Shown here: piece after piece, positions 32,390-45,041 of the stretch
Position numbering within the stretch: position 1 is the stretch's first letter
Layout: each line of letters begins with the position of its first letter
Source: Gigaspora rosea
Taxonomy: Eukaryota > Glomeromycota > Glomeromycetes > Diversisporales > Gigasporaceae
Direction of reading: 5' to 3'
Assembly (NCBI GenBank): GCA_003550325.1
Contig: QKWP01000037.1
Coordinates: 583,554-647,553, forward strand
Length of the DNA stretch: 64,000 bases
Position numbers and translations under genes: made by a program
Notes under the pieces: model-generated
Told to the model about the DNA's origin: nothing
The model's database searches: none
What the model saw: only the letters and a program-made list of their open reading frames with translations

Positions 32390-34690
32390 TTCTTACCAAA
32401 ATGGGCACCTAATAGGTGATCGTGGGCTAAGACCAGTATGTAATCCAGTTCTTTTTTTTGTAGTACCTAATTAATTTTTTTTCTTATTTTGCTTGTATAG
32501 GTTTCCATTTTTGATTCTATATAGTTGACTTGTCTTGGCCAACCAGTTTCACTATAGGTTGTCATAATGCTGCAGATATTGTCGACTTTTTATGTATCCT
32601 TTTATTGCTGTATATTGTTGAGGGTCCATGTTGTTTTTCTTTTCTATTGCTAGGTTACTGACGACCTGGGCTGGATTTATTTAGTGCCGAGTTTTTCTCT
32701 GTTTCTTGATGAGTATTGTTTTCTTTCCCTATTTGTGCTTGCTCTTTACTCAGTCAGTTGCTACCACCTGCCTGGTGTCTTGCCAATCTTTATTCATTTG
32801 TACTTTGTCTATCTGTCAATTTTCTGAATTTTAATCTTCTTTCGTTTTTTATAACTCTAGCTTTATGGGCATCGATAGTCTCTAATTCTTTTTCCTTCAT
32901 TCATATGGTTCCTTGTCTTGAAAAAGATTCCAAATGTCACAGGCCACTAAGTCCTTGAGTTTCTTTATTAGACTATACAAAGTTAATTTTTGTTTTGTAT
33001 TACATGAGTGTCGAATTCCCAGTTGGTCAGTTGAATTCTTTTTTTAATTAATAGCCTTATGTTGTACCTAAAGCTATATAATGCTAATCTCACACTTTGC
33101 ATAAAGTGGAATCAAAAAAAAATTGGGGTTAACAGTCAGACTTTCTATTAACCCTGTCAGATAATTTCAGAAAGTGCTTTGTTGATCAACTTATATTGGC
33201 TTTGACATTTGTTTTCGTCGATTTCAGAAAATTCAAGAGGTAGGTTCTAGTTGTAATTTCTTGACATATTTTCTTGATATTTTTTTTTTTAGTGCTGTGT
33301 TGTATCAGTTTGGAGGAAAATTCAAGATAACTTCGAATACTTCTCCAATTCAACTTTTAGAATTCTTCAAAGTCTTGTGTGAAAGATTAATTAGGTTTTT
33401 TGTACTGTACCAGATAGATAATGATTAAATATCTGTGGCGGTTCATGACCACAGTTTGACGTTTTTGGGTCTATCAGCAGTAGGTTACTGTTGTTTTTGC
33501 TTACCAGTTTTTTTTCAAATATTAATTAAACTTTCTTTCTTTGGTAGTCCACGGATTCGAATTCGATTTGTCTTGGAGAATGCTCGAATATTTTCGAAAG
33601 CCCTTCGAGAACAGCTCCAGAGATACGATTTTGAGGGTCTTAGTCGAAAGGTCGATAGGACTCCAGTACACCACATATGAGATTAATATGTAGGTAAGAA
33701 GAATTCTTGAGTAACTTTTGAAGCGGCTTTGGGTACCTAATTGTGCACTACTTATACAGACAATTCAGGATTTAACGAAACTTCTGGTATTATTTTAGAA
33801 ACTTCAGTGATTAGAGTGATTAGGGCCCCTTAACTCACTCTAACATATCCTGATCAACCATGCTCTATTATTGGGTCTGTAGAAATTTTTTTTTTACTAT
33901 ATATACTTGAATATTTTGTTTTAGTCTGGACAATATTGTGTCCAGGTCCGGGTAAGTAACTTAATTTTTTTGACTATTATTGTTACAATCTAGCTTTTCT
34001 TCTACATGCTATTATAAGCTTCTTAGTCTATATAGTAGTCAAAGGGTTGGGCCCACTTTTTATCATTAATTTCTATTTCGTCAAATGAGTCTTGGCTGGT
34101 TTCCATATCACAGCTTTGGTCGAAGGAAAAAGAGGGCTCAATGCTATAAATTTTGGTTTTAGTAGCATTTTCTATGAATTCTAGTCTCATAGTTTACAGA
34201 GGTATTTCAATGAGGTAGGTTTTATCATTATTTATTGATTGGGTTGTTTTTAGGTCATAGTCATAGTGGTTTCGTAATGATACCCATTTATTGTGGCCCA
34301 GGTGATCACCCTTTCCGTTTCATCAGCTAGGTTCGTTAAAAGGGTATGGTAGTACCTCTCTCATTCTATTTCACTGTTAGTCAGTTCTATTTCCTACTCC
34401 TTTTCTTTATAGCCTGAGTTATTTCTTTCTTCATCTGTATTATTCCACAGAAGTATTTCTACTTTGTCATCAGAATCTTCCTCGAAGTATTCTTGTGCAA
34501 CAGCCCGAAAGACCTCTACTTCTTCTACTGGGTTAGTTTTCTGGATTCTGAGCAATTCTTTAGTAGTGGTAATAGAGCATTGTATAGCAGCATTCTTCAT
34601 ATCTGCTGCTTTTCAGTAATTAATTACAACCTTCACTTTTCTTTATATTCAGGTAATCCATCAATCATTCAGAATAGAGCGTCTGTATTA
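32390..34690 (-). pseudogene. Spacer between RNase H and integrase of element B
   Basis: A long, mostly unreadable stretch that should join RNase H to integrase. The minus strand begins with the end of RNase H (NNTDAL.RMIDGLPEYKEKCE) and runs into an acidic linker with an open part at 34600-34394 (EEVEVFRAVAQEYFEEDSDD). Further acidic scraps follow to about 34030. The words near 32975-33000 (tacaaagttaatttttgttt) resemble the GCAAAACG-type element ends. It is longer than usual for Ty3, so extra insertions are likely. Confidence 0.45.
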
Positions 34691-34699
34691 TTATGGATT

Positions 34700-34990
34700 C
34701 TTCCTGCCTAGTGGATTACTATAAAATTATAGGGCTATAATTGCAATATCCATCGAGCTCTTCGGCCCTTCAAAGCAGATTTTTGGAGCCATTTTAGGGC
34801 AGAGTGGTCAGTTACTACTATAAATAGCTTGTACTTTATGTAGTAGTAGAAGTATTCTACTGCTCAGACCACTGCATAGCATTCCAATTCAGTGGCTTAG
34901 TTTCGTTCAGGACGGGTAAGGCTTTTGCTAGCATATGCAATAGTGTACTCCTTCTTGGCTTCATCTTTCTGGGCTAATACTGCTCCTAAT
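34700..34990 (-). pseudogene. RNase H region of element B
   Basis: The minus strand reads EYTIAYASKSLTRPERN, stop, ATELECYAVV, stop, AVEYFYYYIKYKLFIVV and TDHSALKWLQKSALKG. This is a Ty3 RNase H with TGG-to-TGA and similar stops. Catalytic Glu (TELE) and Asp (TDHSAL) are still visible. Confidence 0.85.
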
Positions 34991-35004
34991 TCTGTACCTA
35001 AAGC

Positions 35005-35255
35005 CAGTGTTGTCACTTGGACGTTTTTTGGACATTTTGAACATTTTTTCAAATTAAAATTACTTAAAATTTTATTAAGATAATCTATTTTAATTTTTTT
35101 ACCAATGAGTCCAGCACCTAAAAAAATACATAATTATATATTTTTTTAAATTACTTTATTGATTAGTTAAACATGGGACATAGGCTTTGATGATTTTGGA
35201 CAATCTTGGACATTGGACAAAAATATAGTATGGACACGTCCAAGTGACAACACTG
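35005..35255. mobile_element. 251-bp hAT-like MITE
   Basis: The ends CAGTGTTGTCACTTGGACG and its exact complement are flanked by cctaaagc (34997-35004) and cctgaagc (35256-35263), a 7/8 match. It interrupts the RT-RNase H connection of element B. The first nine bases match the end of the element at 52434. Confidence 0.88.
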
Positions 35256-35269
35256 CCTGAAGCATCCAG

Positions 35270-36110
35270 TATGTAGGTAGAAGGGTTTTTCGAAGTCAGA
35301 GTATCGAAGTACTGGTGTGCTAGTAAGGCAGGTTATTAGGGTTTGAAATGCCTTTTTTTGCAATTCAGTCCAATCGTATTCTACTCCCTTTTCCAACAGC
35401 TTGTGTAGAGGTTTGGCTATAGTGGCAAATTGGGAAATAAAACATCTGCAGTATAATGTAAGACTGATGAATCCACGAAGTTGCCTTAGACTGGTTGGGG
35501 TAGGATATTCCTAAACTTTTATGACTTTCTCTTTATCAGGTTTGACCCCATCTTGGCTTACCACATGATCTAAAATTTAATACTATTTTTAAACAGGACA
35601 TATTTTTTTGGGTTTAGATTTAGTCCTGAGTTTTCAATTTTAGTCAAGACTGCTTGGATGTGGTCTAGATGTTTCCCAAAAGTAGATGAGTAAATTATAA
35701 TATCATCCAAATAAATAGTAGCAAACTGCCTGATAAATGCCTCTAATATGTGGTTCATTATTTGCTGGAAGGTAGCTGGGGCATTACATAGCCCAAAAGG
35801 CATTACTTTAAAGCGTAGACCCCATATTTGGTAACAAAGGCAGTTTTTTCTTGGTCCTTGGGACACACACCAATTTGCCAGTAGCCACTAGCTAGATCTA
35901 GATTTGAGAACCATCTTGCTTTGCCAAAAGTTCCAAAAAATTATCAATTCTTGGTAGAGGATAGGCATCCTTTTTGGTCACATTATTGAGCTTGCAATAG
36001 TAATACATAGTCATAGTTTTCTATTTTTCTAAGGGACTATGACGACTGGAGAAGTCCATGGACTCTTGACTTCGTATATTAATTCATTATCCAATAGCTT
36101 CTTTATTTCT
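35270..36110 (-). pseudogene. Reverse transcriptase region of element B
   Basis: The minus strand has VMPFGLCNAPATFQQIMNHI and the active-site YLDD (encoded at 35702-35713) within FATIYLDDIIIYSSTFGKHL, then LNLNPKKYVLFKNS and, after a stop, the connection (YDWTELQKKAFQTLITCLTS). Upstream parts near 35900-36050 are frame-shifted. This is a Ty3/Gypsy reverse transcriptase, no longer continuous. Confidence 0.88.
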
Positions 36111-36599
36111 TACTGTAGAAATTTTTGTGCGTCTGGAGCTATTCGGTATGCATTTTGCTTAACTGGTCTGGGATTATTGGTATTTAACTTGTGTTAGATT
36201 TCATGATATCGGCCCAACTGGCTTAACTCAGGGGCAAATACGCTGCGAAACTTATTTAATAGAGGCATAGCTTTTGTTTGCTATTGCTCATTCAGAATAG
36301 TGGTTTTTATTAACTCTTTAATTATATTTGTAGAGCTTGTTTGTTGTTTGTCATCATTTTCGGGGACCGGAATTTCTTCAAGGGCTGTCAAGTATATTGC
36401 AGAACTATTGGTATAGTAGCTTTCAACTTCTTTAGTATTTTCTTTCTTATACATATTAAAAAAGTCTTCTTCCTCTTCATTAGAGTCTTCAAGTAGTATT
36501 CAGTCTTTTCTTCCCAAGACTGGATAATGGGCACTTCAGTACTCTTTTCTAGGTATCTGAAGATTAATTTATTCTTGTTAAAATGTATGCAACCAGTCT

Positions 36600-36997
36600 A
36601 TGCCCAGTAGCATAGTTTCATCTGTAGAGTCAATTATCTGGAAATTGGTCAGAACTAACACATTGCCAATAGCCAATTTTACACTAGTAACTTTTTTTAG
36701 AGCTCGTTTTCAGCTTCTATTTGCAGTTACAACTACTGCTATTGAGGGCTTCTCTATAGTAATATTTAATTTATCCAATAGTTTTTTTGACATGATTCTT
36801 ACAGCAGCATCATAGTCCAATACTGCAAGTATAGGATTATTTTTGACTCTAACATAGCACATGGCAGTAGTAGTTTGGTGGCCTGGGATTGGTTCTACTA
36901 TATTGGCTTCCTCAGAAATAGGTGCTATAGGCCATTGTAATACTTGGGCCAAATTTTGCTGCTGTCTTGGAATTTGTAATAACTGTTCGTAAGTCAC
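36600..36997 (-). pseudogene. Protease region of element B
   Basis: The minus-strand frame reads NNPILAVLDYDAAVRIMSKK, matching a retropepsin active-site strand in which D-S/T-G-A has become DYDA. This would kill activity. It lies between gag and reverse transcriptase as expected. Confidence 0.65.
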
Positions 36998-36999
36998 AT

Positions 37000-38352
37000 T
37001 AGCCTTTTGAACTAGTAGATCCTCTGCTATATTATAGAGTGGTATCAGATCGACTACTGATGGTCCCCTTCTGCACTGTGGTCAGTTAATAACTTCAGGC
37101 TGGGGTTGTTCTGAATTGACTTCTTCCATAGGAGCAGCCGCATCATTTTGAGATAAGGTATTTGGTTTCTGTGCTTCTCTTTTTCAAAGTTATTCATCTC
37201 AATTAACATCCACTTCAGGTCTTTCATGTCGTTTTGTAGCATATATTTCCTTCTTTGGAGTAGGTTGGTAAATATTACATAGGTTTATAGGTCTAGAGTT
37301 GTTATTATTTTGTGTTGCATATGATAAGATTCTTTGGGAAGCTAGACGTGGTTCAAAAGGACAATTTCTTGCGATATGGCCTTTTTCGCCATACTAGTAA
37401 CAGGTAATTCCTTCCGTAGTTGGTTGTTAACCTTGGTATAGTCTTTGAGAAGGTTGGGATGGACTAATTTCAGCTCTGGCAGCAAGGTTAGTAGTTAAAT
37501 TATCATAGTTTGCGGCCATTTGTTGCATTTTCTGTGCCAAGTCCTCTACTAATTTGGTGGAGGGGTCATTGGAGCCATTTTGGACCCTATAATAATTTCT
37601 TGCTTCTACTTTTCCGGCAGCAGCAACGGCTTCATCCAAGTTTTCTGGGTCAGCAACCGACATAAGTGCAGCAGTTCTTCATTGTAGCCTCTAAAGAATA
37701 TTCAGTCAACATAAGTATCAGGCAGTTGGTGCTCTGAATCAACCTTTTTTAGCAAACTTTTAAATTTAAAGCCATATTTATTACCTTTTTTTGTCCTTTT
37801 GGGTTAGTGCATTTAATTCAATTTGCATTGGTGTTTTCGATCCAGCGTGTCAAAGTACTTCGTGAACGCTAGGACAAAGCTATTGCAAGGATGTGCTTCA
37901 TCATCCCAAAAAAGAAATCCTTCTTTATTATCATTATACCATGTGGCTACAATGCCAGCTAAATGCCCAGATGCAATTTTTATTTTTCTTGTCATGCCCC
38001 AGTTATTGGTATTATCAGCATACTCAAAAGCTTCTATCCAGTCAACAGAATCTTTGTTATCTTCACCTTTAAATGTTTTGATATGAACCCAATTATTTTT
38101 ATGTGCTGGGGTAGGGCATTATTTAGGGCCACATCTCTAAAAGCTCAAGCGATTTTTCTTAGTAGGTATTGGGTTTGGTTACGATCTTCTTGGGGTTCTT
38201 TATCTACTCGGGGTTTATCTGGGAGAAGGGACCCTTTCTCTTCTACTGGCCTATCTTCCTTAAAGTTTCCTAGGTCTGACATTCTTTGCTATAACAGAGA
38301 TCTGATTCTGGTGTTACGTCGATGGATGGGTGGAGTGGTCTTGACCTCATAG
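37000..38352 (-). pseudogene. gag region of element B
   Basis: Minus-strand pieces include SVDWIEAFEYADNTNNWG, HLAGIVATWYNDNKEGFLFW and SFVLAFTKYFDT, a typical retrotransposon gag capsid pattern. Near 37390 a degraded CCHC knuckle is seen (CY, stop, YGEKGHIARNC). Many stops separate the parts. Confidence 0.75.
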
Positions 38353-38361
38353 TCACTACCA
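38345..38361 (-). other. Primer-binding site of element B
   Basis: The minus strand reads TGGTAGTGACTATGAGG two bases after the 5' LTR. The spacing is the same as in element A, but it implies a different tRNA. Confidence 0.6.
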
Positions 38362-38363
38362 AT

Positions 38364-39435
38364 TGTGAAGTTTTGATTTGCAGGGGTTTACTATATAATC
38401 ACTAATTACTTTCGTACTTAACTAAAACACTATTTAAGTACCGGTCAAGACTTCTAAACCTTGAACTGGAACGCAGAAAGAGGCGTGAAAAACTCGGTCC
38501 GGGTCTCAAGATTCAGAGAATCTTGTTATGGATAGGTTGGAATTAAGATTAGTATATCGATTTAGTTTCTCTTATAGTTCTTGTATTCAGGTATATTTAT
38601 TTATTCTTTATTAATCTTTGCAGTTTATTCCAGTATTGTATTATGGGCGAATATTTGGTTGGCCTGGTGATAATTACGTGCTCAAACGGTCCCTTGGGTC
38701 TGTGGATTTCCAATAACAGCATTGATCGGGTCTCTAATTGATTACTATAGGGATCATGCGGATTTAGTAGCTTCTGTCACAAGATGGTTATTGTTCGATA
38801 TAAAAGGTAATCGATGCGTTAATCAATGTATGGTTTATTATAAATATGGTAAATGGATTGATGGCTAATCTCTTTCTATTCTACTTCTTATTTTTATTAC
38901 TATGATTTTTGTATTTTATTGGGATCATGTAAACAAGAAGAGTATTCGATGAGCGATTTTACAAGGACAATAATTTTGTTTGATGGTATAAAATAAGTAT
39001 GCATTTTTATTTATATAAAAAGAAAATGTTACAAAGAGAATAAGAAGTTCTATGGCTAACACTTCTACACTTATTTCAAAGGTTACTAACTGAACTTGAG
39101 CTAACTAGAACTACTTCAAACCTATTAGAACTACTAGGAACTGTATGAACTGCCCTTTCCTTCAATGAACTTACAGCCTTTATATACTTTTTAATTTTAT
39201 ACTAAAAATCGATTCAATGGATTCGATTGAGTTTATGGACTCTTTTGACTCCATCGAGTCTTTCGACTCCATTAACTCTTTCGACTCCATTGATTCACGG
39301 CCTTACTATAAATAGTAACACTACGATTTAATATTTTAAAATAGAAAAGATATACATAGAAATAATAAAAATTTAAAAATAGACATCAAGCACAGCCTCC
39401 ATTTCAGACTATATAGGTCGAATTTGCCCATCACA
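38364..39435 (-). repeat. 5' LTR of element B (1072 bp)
   Basis: Homologous to 28786-30028 without the nested MITE. Relative to that copy it carries mainly C-to-T and G-to-A changes. Confidence 0.88.
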
Positions 39436-39971
39436 ACATAGGTTTGGAAATCAAATGTGTATATAGTTATAATTAAGAACTTAAACAATTAAGAGGTTTG
39501 AATCATTATACTAAAAATTATGATTCCACACTTTTTACATGATTAATAATTAAAGCATTTTGTCTTATCCTTATATACGTTGCTAATGAAAATAATCTAA
39601 CCTATTTTTGTAGTAATTGCATATTTGCATTACTTTTCATATTATTATATTCATATTATGTAATGCAAAGAATTCTAAATTAATTACATCTTTAAATACA
39701 CTATTCTTTAAGATATAATTTTTGTTTAAGCTTAAAAATTCCTAATTTTTCTTTTTCAATTTTCAACTCTCTTTCTTCTAATTCTAATTTTTTTCCTTTA
39801 AAAAAAATTTTTTTTCTTCTTTTTCTAAATCAAATTCAGCCAACCCATCTGTTAAATCTTGAGAGTTTTCAATTTTTTCAATTCTTTTTGTTAGCTTTGA
39901 TTTAGTAGATAATTCTGCTTTTCTAATATAATTTGTTCTTTTTTTTGCTATAAAATTTATATTTAATATTT

Positions 39972-41392
39972 GGCAAAAATAAAATAGAAACCTGTCGCAC
40001 AGTGACCCTAATATGATAAGCCAATCCGATTTAAAGATCTGTTTTTTTTTCTTAATTTGGTTTCGCAGTATTAATTTTTTTTTTTGGCTTTCTTTCAACT
40101 TTAAAAAGCGACTGGCTGTAGACTTCAAATAAGTGCTTTTTTTTAATATTATTTTCTTATTACTTGAACTAACATTTTTTTTTAGGTATATATTTCTCTT
40201 TCGAAATCAGATTGAAACAAGAAATGGGACGGGCCAGTTTTCAAATAAGCCTACCTTTTTTTTTCTTTACCGCTTTTTCTGTTTCTTATATCTTTTTTCT
40301 TGTTGCCAAAGTTAACTTCTCTTTTTTTTAGGTATTTCGTTTGAAATTATAGTCTGGGGTGCGAAATTGGTGTTGAGCTTCAGTGTTGTCGCCTTCTTCA
40401 GTGTGTCTGCGACGTTGTTGTTTGAAACTGCGATATGGGACTGGGCACTGGTCTTTCAAATAAGTACTAGCTTTTTTTTCAATTTGCAATGTCATTATTT
40501 GAAAACGCGAAATGGGTCTGTTTTTTTTCTGTTTTTTTTCTTTTCTTAGGTACTTTGTTTAAAATCAAGGGCCTGAGACGTGAAATGGGTGGAGCTTCTT
40601 CAGTGGCATTGTTATTTGGATTGGTTTTTCAAATAAGTATCGGGGGTTTTTTTTTTAAACTAACTTCTCTCGTTCTTTAGGTATTTTTTCGCTTGAAATT
40701 GGGGGTCTGAAATTGTATATTTTTTCTTCAGTGGGTCTCAGCTCGTCTTTTCTCGTCTCTTCAATGATATCTTTGTTATTAATGGTTCGTCGCTGATGAT
40801 AGGTTTGGTTGCTAGTGGTAGATTTTGTTGGTGTTGGTAATTTTTTGTTATTGGTAGTTTGTCGTTTGTGCCGTGGGCAGTTAATTTCGTTGTTGACGGT
40901 TGATTTCTTCGTTGGTGTAATTCAGTCTGCTGCCGTGGTTAACGTTTCTGTGGTTCTGTCACCGTGGTTACCTTTTCGTAGTTTTTTTTTATATAAGTAA
41001 ATAAAGTCTTAAAATGAATAAAAAAGTTGCGATCTGGCCTGTAGGCCTGCCGCTATGGTTACCTTTTTGTAGTGGGGTTTTTTATACAGTATATATATAC
41101 AGTATATATACTATATATGGTTACTGCCGTTTTCGTAATTTTTTTTTCTCTTTTTTTTAATGTAAATAAAGACTTAAAAATGAATGTGATCCGGCCTGTA
41201 GGCCATGTGAAATTAGAGAATTGTCAGGACCAGGGATCCGGAAAAAAACTTAGAAATTTTCTTGCCTATTATAATTGAATTTGATTGGTCAACTTTTTAG
41301 GTCAGGCTTAGCTCTGGAAAAATACACGTGATCGATTTTGATTGGTCGATCACGGGGTCGCTATAGTGACGGGTTGCCAAAAAATAACGCCC
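39972..41392. mobile_element. 1.4-kb MULE-like insertion in the last intron
   Basis: Flanked by TTAATATTT at 39963-39971 and 41393-41401. The ends share gaaacctgtc..agtgaccct-like sequence in inverted, imperfect form. The interior has about four ~170-bp tandem units (tttcaaataagtactagc; ggtattt..gaaattgggg) between 40160 and 40720, and a second duplicated unit (gcctgtaggcc) near 41035-41205. No transposase frame. Confidence 0.65.
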
Positions 41393-41858
41393 TTAATATT
41401 TAATATTAAATTATTATTAATATATTAATAAAAATTTACCTAATCTGCGAATAGCTTGTTTTTCATGTGTTATTACTCCAAGATTTTTGCTAGTTTTATG
41501 AATTTTATATTTTTTTTGAGTATTACATGTTATAAAATTTTGTGTATCATATCTTTTAGCTCTAATTAAAGTAATAGTCTTAATTAATTTAAATATGCAA
41601 TAAAAATTTAAAAAATTTAAAACTTATTTAACTTACATTAAAATTTGCATTCTCAAGTGATAAAAATTTACCATCCTGATTTGCTTTTGAATGGCATTCT
41701 TCAGCAACATTAGTATTGTCTGGAGCTTTATCCCAAATATCATTTCTAATGAAAGAATAAATATAGTTCAATGAACTACATATCAAGAAATTGAATAATA
41801 TGCAATCCAATCTAAAATAATTAAAAAAAATAAATTATATATTCTAAAACATTTTAGT

Positions 41859-42217
41859 ACAAGTTTACTAAAATGCACCACTGGTGTTCAACACCAGTAT
41901 GTGGTGTAACGTGAAAATCAATATAAAAAATAAACAAAAAAAATAAACAAAAATTGAATTTAATAAATGTTAAGTAAGAGTTAATAGTTAGGGGTTAGGG
42001 TAAGGCACAGTATATAGTAAAATTTTACAAGGAATTTTTTTTTTAAAAAAAATAGTGGTTTTATAGATAAAATTTTGAGTTAGAAAGTATTTTTGAAAAA
42101 ATAGCAAAACGGCAAAAAATTTATGTTATACAAGATCTTTACATTACACTGCATTTGAAAAATGTGATTGGTAAAAATCATTGTGGTGTTGGCACTAGTG
42201 GTGTGTTTTAGTAAACT
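41859..42217. mobile_element. Intronic MITE 1
   Basis: Arms AGTTTACTAAAATGCACCAC and an inverted near-match end at 42217. The flanks cattttagt and cattttagc match 8 of 9. The core has gttaggggttagggtaagg and ttatacaagatc. Confidence 0.7.
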
Positions 42218-42463
42218 CATTTTAGCATAATTAAATTAATTAATATTAACTATTTACAGTTTATATTTGGTTTATTTGATTCCTTTAATATTTGAAAAAT
42301 TTCTTCAATGCTTTCATTCATATTAGCATTTGGATATTCATACATTAATTGCTTAATATAACTTGAATAATTATTATTTTTAATGTTTCTAAAAAATAAA
42401 TAATATATATTTTTAAATTAAATAAAAAATTTCATTTTAATAAATAAAATATAATAAATCTAT

Positions 42464-42812
42464 GAATTTAACTAATTTTAACACCTGGTTAAAGTTATAA
42501 ATTTTAACCACCCTTTATTTTTATAGAAGTTTTTTATATAAAAAATTATTCTTTAAAGATTAGGGCTAGAGTAAGGGTATAGGTATATTAAGTTAGAGGA
42601 TAGATTGATTATTTATATGCAAAATTAGATGCCAAAAACTTTTATTTAATAGCCCAAAGCTAGTTTTTATAATAAAATTTTGCAATTGATAATTTTTTGA
42701 TTTTTTTCTAAATTTTCTTAAAATTTTCTTTATTTTGTTACACAAGATCCTGCGACCTGATTGGTAAATTATAGGGTGGTTACATCACCAGGGGGGCAAG
42801 TTAGCAACACTC
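42464..42812. mobile_element. Intronic MITE 2
   Basis: Flanked by an exact 9-bp TAAATCTAT (42455-42463, 42813-42821). Ends GAATTTAACTAATTTTAACA versus GAGTGTTGCTAACTTGCCCC align without gaps at about 60%. The core matches MITEs 1 and 3 (ttgttacacaagatcctg). Confidence 0.75.
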
Positions 42813-43930
42813 TAAATCTATATACCTATTATAATGTATTCTACAGTTCTTAAAAATATGAAGCAAATATTCTTCCCATGCTAAATTTGAATAAAGCTTA
42901 TTAAGTGAAGCCCTAAGCCTTTAGCTTGAGTTTGATCTAAGTTACCAAGAATACATTTCCATTCATTTCTATCAATATGAAAAATTTTTGAAAAAGAATT
43001 AGTTAATTGATTAATCCAATTAAATAATGCACTAAACATTCGTTCATATGCTATAGAGCTTGTAATATTTGTAAATATATGAGCACATGTTAATACTAAA
43101 TATTAAATTTTAAATTAGTAATAATAAAATTAAATATAAAATATATATATAATAAATTATATTTTTACTAATTTTATAGCATTCATTATAAGAATTTATT
43201 TCAAGTTCATTAATATTTCCTTGTACACATTTGAATGCTATATCAATTTCAAAGTAGTCAAGAGATTTCCAAGCTTCTGCTTGTAATTTAGAAATACAAA
43301 TCACTATAATTTGTCCATCAGCAAATACGCCTATATATGTATTAAATTTATCATTTTTGAAAAATAATACACTATTTAATTATTTAAATTATTTGTTATT
43401 TACCTGCTTGTTGAACATAATCTTCATATTCTTTTTTTCTTTCTATTTATAAGTTAAACCAAGAATTCCTTGCCCATAAGGATTATGTCTTTTTGAACTT
43501 TTGAAACTAAATATCTTAATTTATCTAAATTATTGAGTGATGCATAAACTTCTAAGAGATAGTTAGTTCCAAAAGTAGCTTTAATAAGATTACCTATTTA
43601 TATTATAATATATATTAGTAATAATATCATTAATTATTATTAATATTTACTTACTAGATATTAATTTTTGTGGAGATATATCTACTAAATCTTCATTTGC
43701 TGTTTCAATCATTGTTTTTAATTTATTCATAATTTCTTTTGGAACTCTTTCAGGTGGTGGTGGTAAATGTTTGTGTATGCCTTTACTAACCAATATAACA
43801 TATGGTATTTTTTTAAATCACATGAAATAAATTTATAAAAATAACATTGCAGCTTTTTTTAATAATTTTTTCTTCCTCTATAATGCTATTTGAATCTTTA
43901 TATAAAAAACCTAAAATAATTTAAAATAAA

Positions 43931-44265
43931 GAATTTAACTACAAATAACCAGCAGTGATCATCACCAGTGTGCAATTAACAAATAATGATAAAACAAAAA
44001 AAAGTTCATTTCATTTACTTTAGGGTTAGGGTGAGGCCTGGGATTTTAGCAGGGTGTCTAATATATGCAAAATTTAGCAAGGAATTTTTTTTGTTAGAAA
44101 GTCAAAGGTAGTTTTATAGACGAATTCTTGAGATATTAGCATTTTTTTAAAAAAAATCTTTATTTTTGTTACACAAGCTGATTTGCATATTACACCTGAT
44201 CCTGCAAATTTATTGGTTAATTGCACACCGGTGATGATCACTGCCGGTTATAGTTAGTAAAATTC
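43931..44265. mobile_element. Intronic MITE 3
   Basis: Flanked by an exact 9-bp TAAAATAAA (43922-43930, 44266-44274). The long inverted arms contain GCAGTGATCATCACC and TGTGCAATTAAC. The core has tttagggttagggtgagg and ttgttacacaag. Confidence 0.82.
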
Positions 44266-45041
44266 TAAAATAAAATTAATAAATTTTATTTAATATTTAA
44301 ATATAATATATAAATATTTACTACATTTAGTAATATGTGATTTTGTAGAAAGAATAACTGAACATGAATTTGTATTACTTGATAAATTAATCCAAGTTTA
44401 TTAATTAATAAAATAATACAATAAATCAACTAATTAAAAGTATAATTAAACTACCAGTTCATTTTTAAATAATTTATTAAGTAAAATTGGATCAACATCT
44501 TAATGGTTGAAAAAAATGGTTCTTTTTCCCACCAGTGACTACAACCAAAAAATCATTCATCTGTTGCATTTGAAATATTTTTTTGATCGCTTTTGTACTA
44601 CAAAATTGCCATGACATTTTTGTTCGTTATAAGGGCATTTTATTTCTTTCATTGCAAGAAATTTTCTATTGAAATTTAATAAACAATTAACTAAATTAAC
44701 AATATAATATATTATGTAAATAAATTTAATTTTTTTCTTAATATATGTATTAGCCTCTTTTGTTTTTTGTAAAAGTAAAATTTCATCATTTTGTTGAATA
44801 AAATTCTTGCTTATATCGACTTCATTATGCTTATGTTTTTAATTGAATTATCTAAAAACACGTAATATTTTACACCTGTACATGTTCTGTAATATTTTTT
44901 ACAGTACAATTTAAATAAGGACTCCAAATTGCCTTTTACCACTACCCATTGGTTTTCCAGTCATATATTGCATCTTATAATAAAGTGAGTTCTAATATAA
45001 AATATAAATTTTAATTTTATAATAAATTATAAATTAATATG

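Larger units (their letters stand above)
28786..39435 (-). mobile_element. Ty3/Gypsy LTR retrotransposon B, heavily decayed
   Basis: LTRs at 28786-30028 and 38364-39435 start TGTGAAG and end TCACA; ACAT flanks the unit on both sides. The minus strand carries gag (about 38130-37000), protease, reverse transcriptase with YLDD, RNase H, a 2.2-kb acidic linker region and integrase, giving Ty3/Gypsy order. Stops are far more frequent than in element A. Two hAT-like MITEs (31214-31621, 35005-35255) and one in the 3' LTR (29239-29500) are nested. An extra short ORF sits between integrase and the 3' LTR. Confidence 0.9.

Noticed and set aside
41859..44265. Introner-like elements (MITEs that create introns)
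   Set aside because: Removing each MITE with one flanking copy leaves a normal intron of 67-79 nt with GT and AG outside the element, so they inserted into existing introns.
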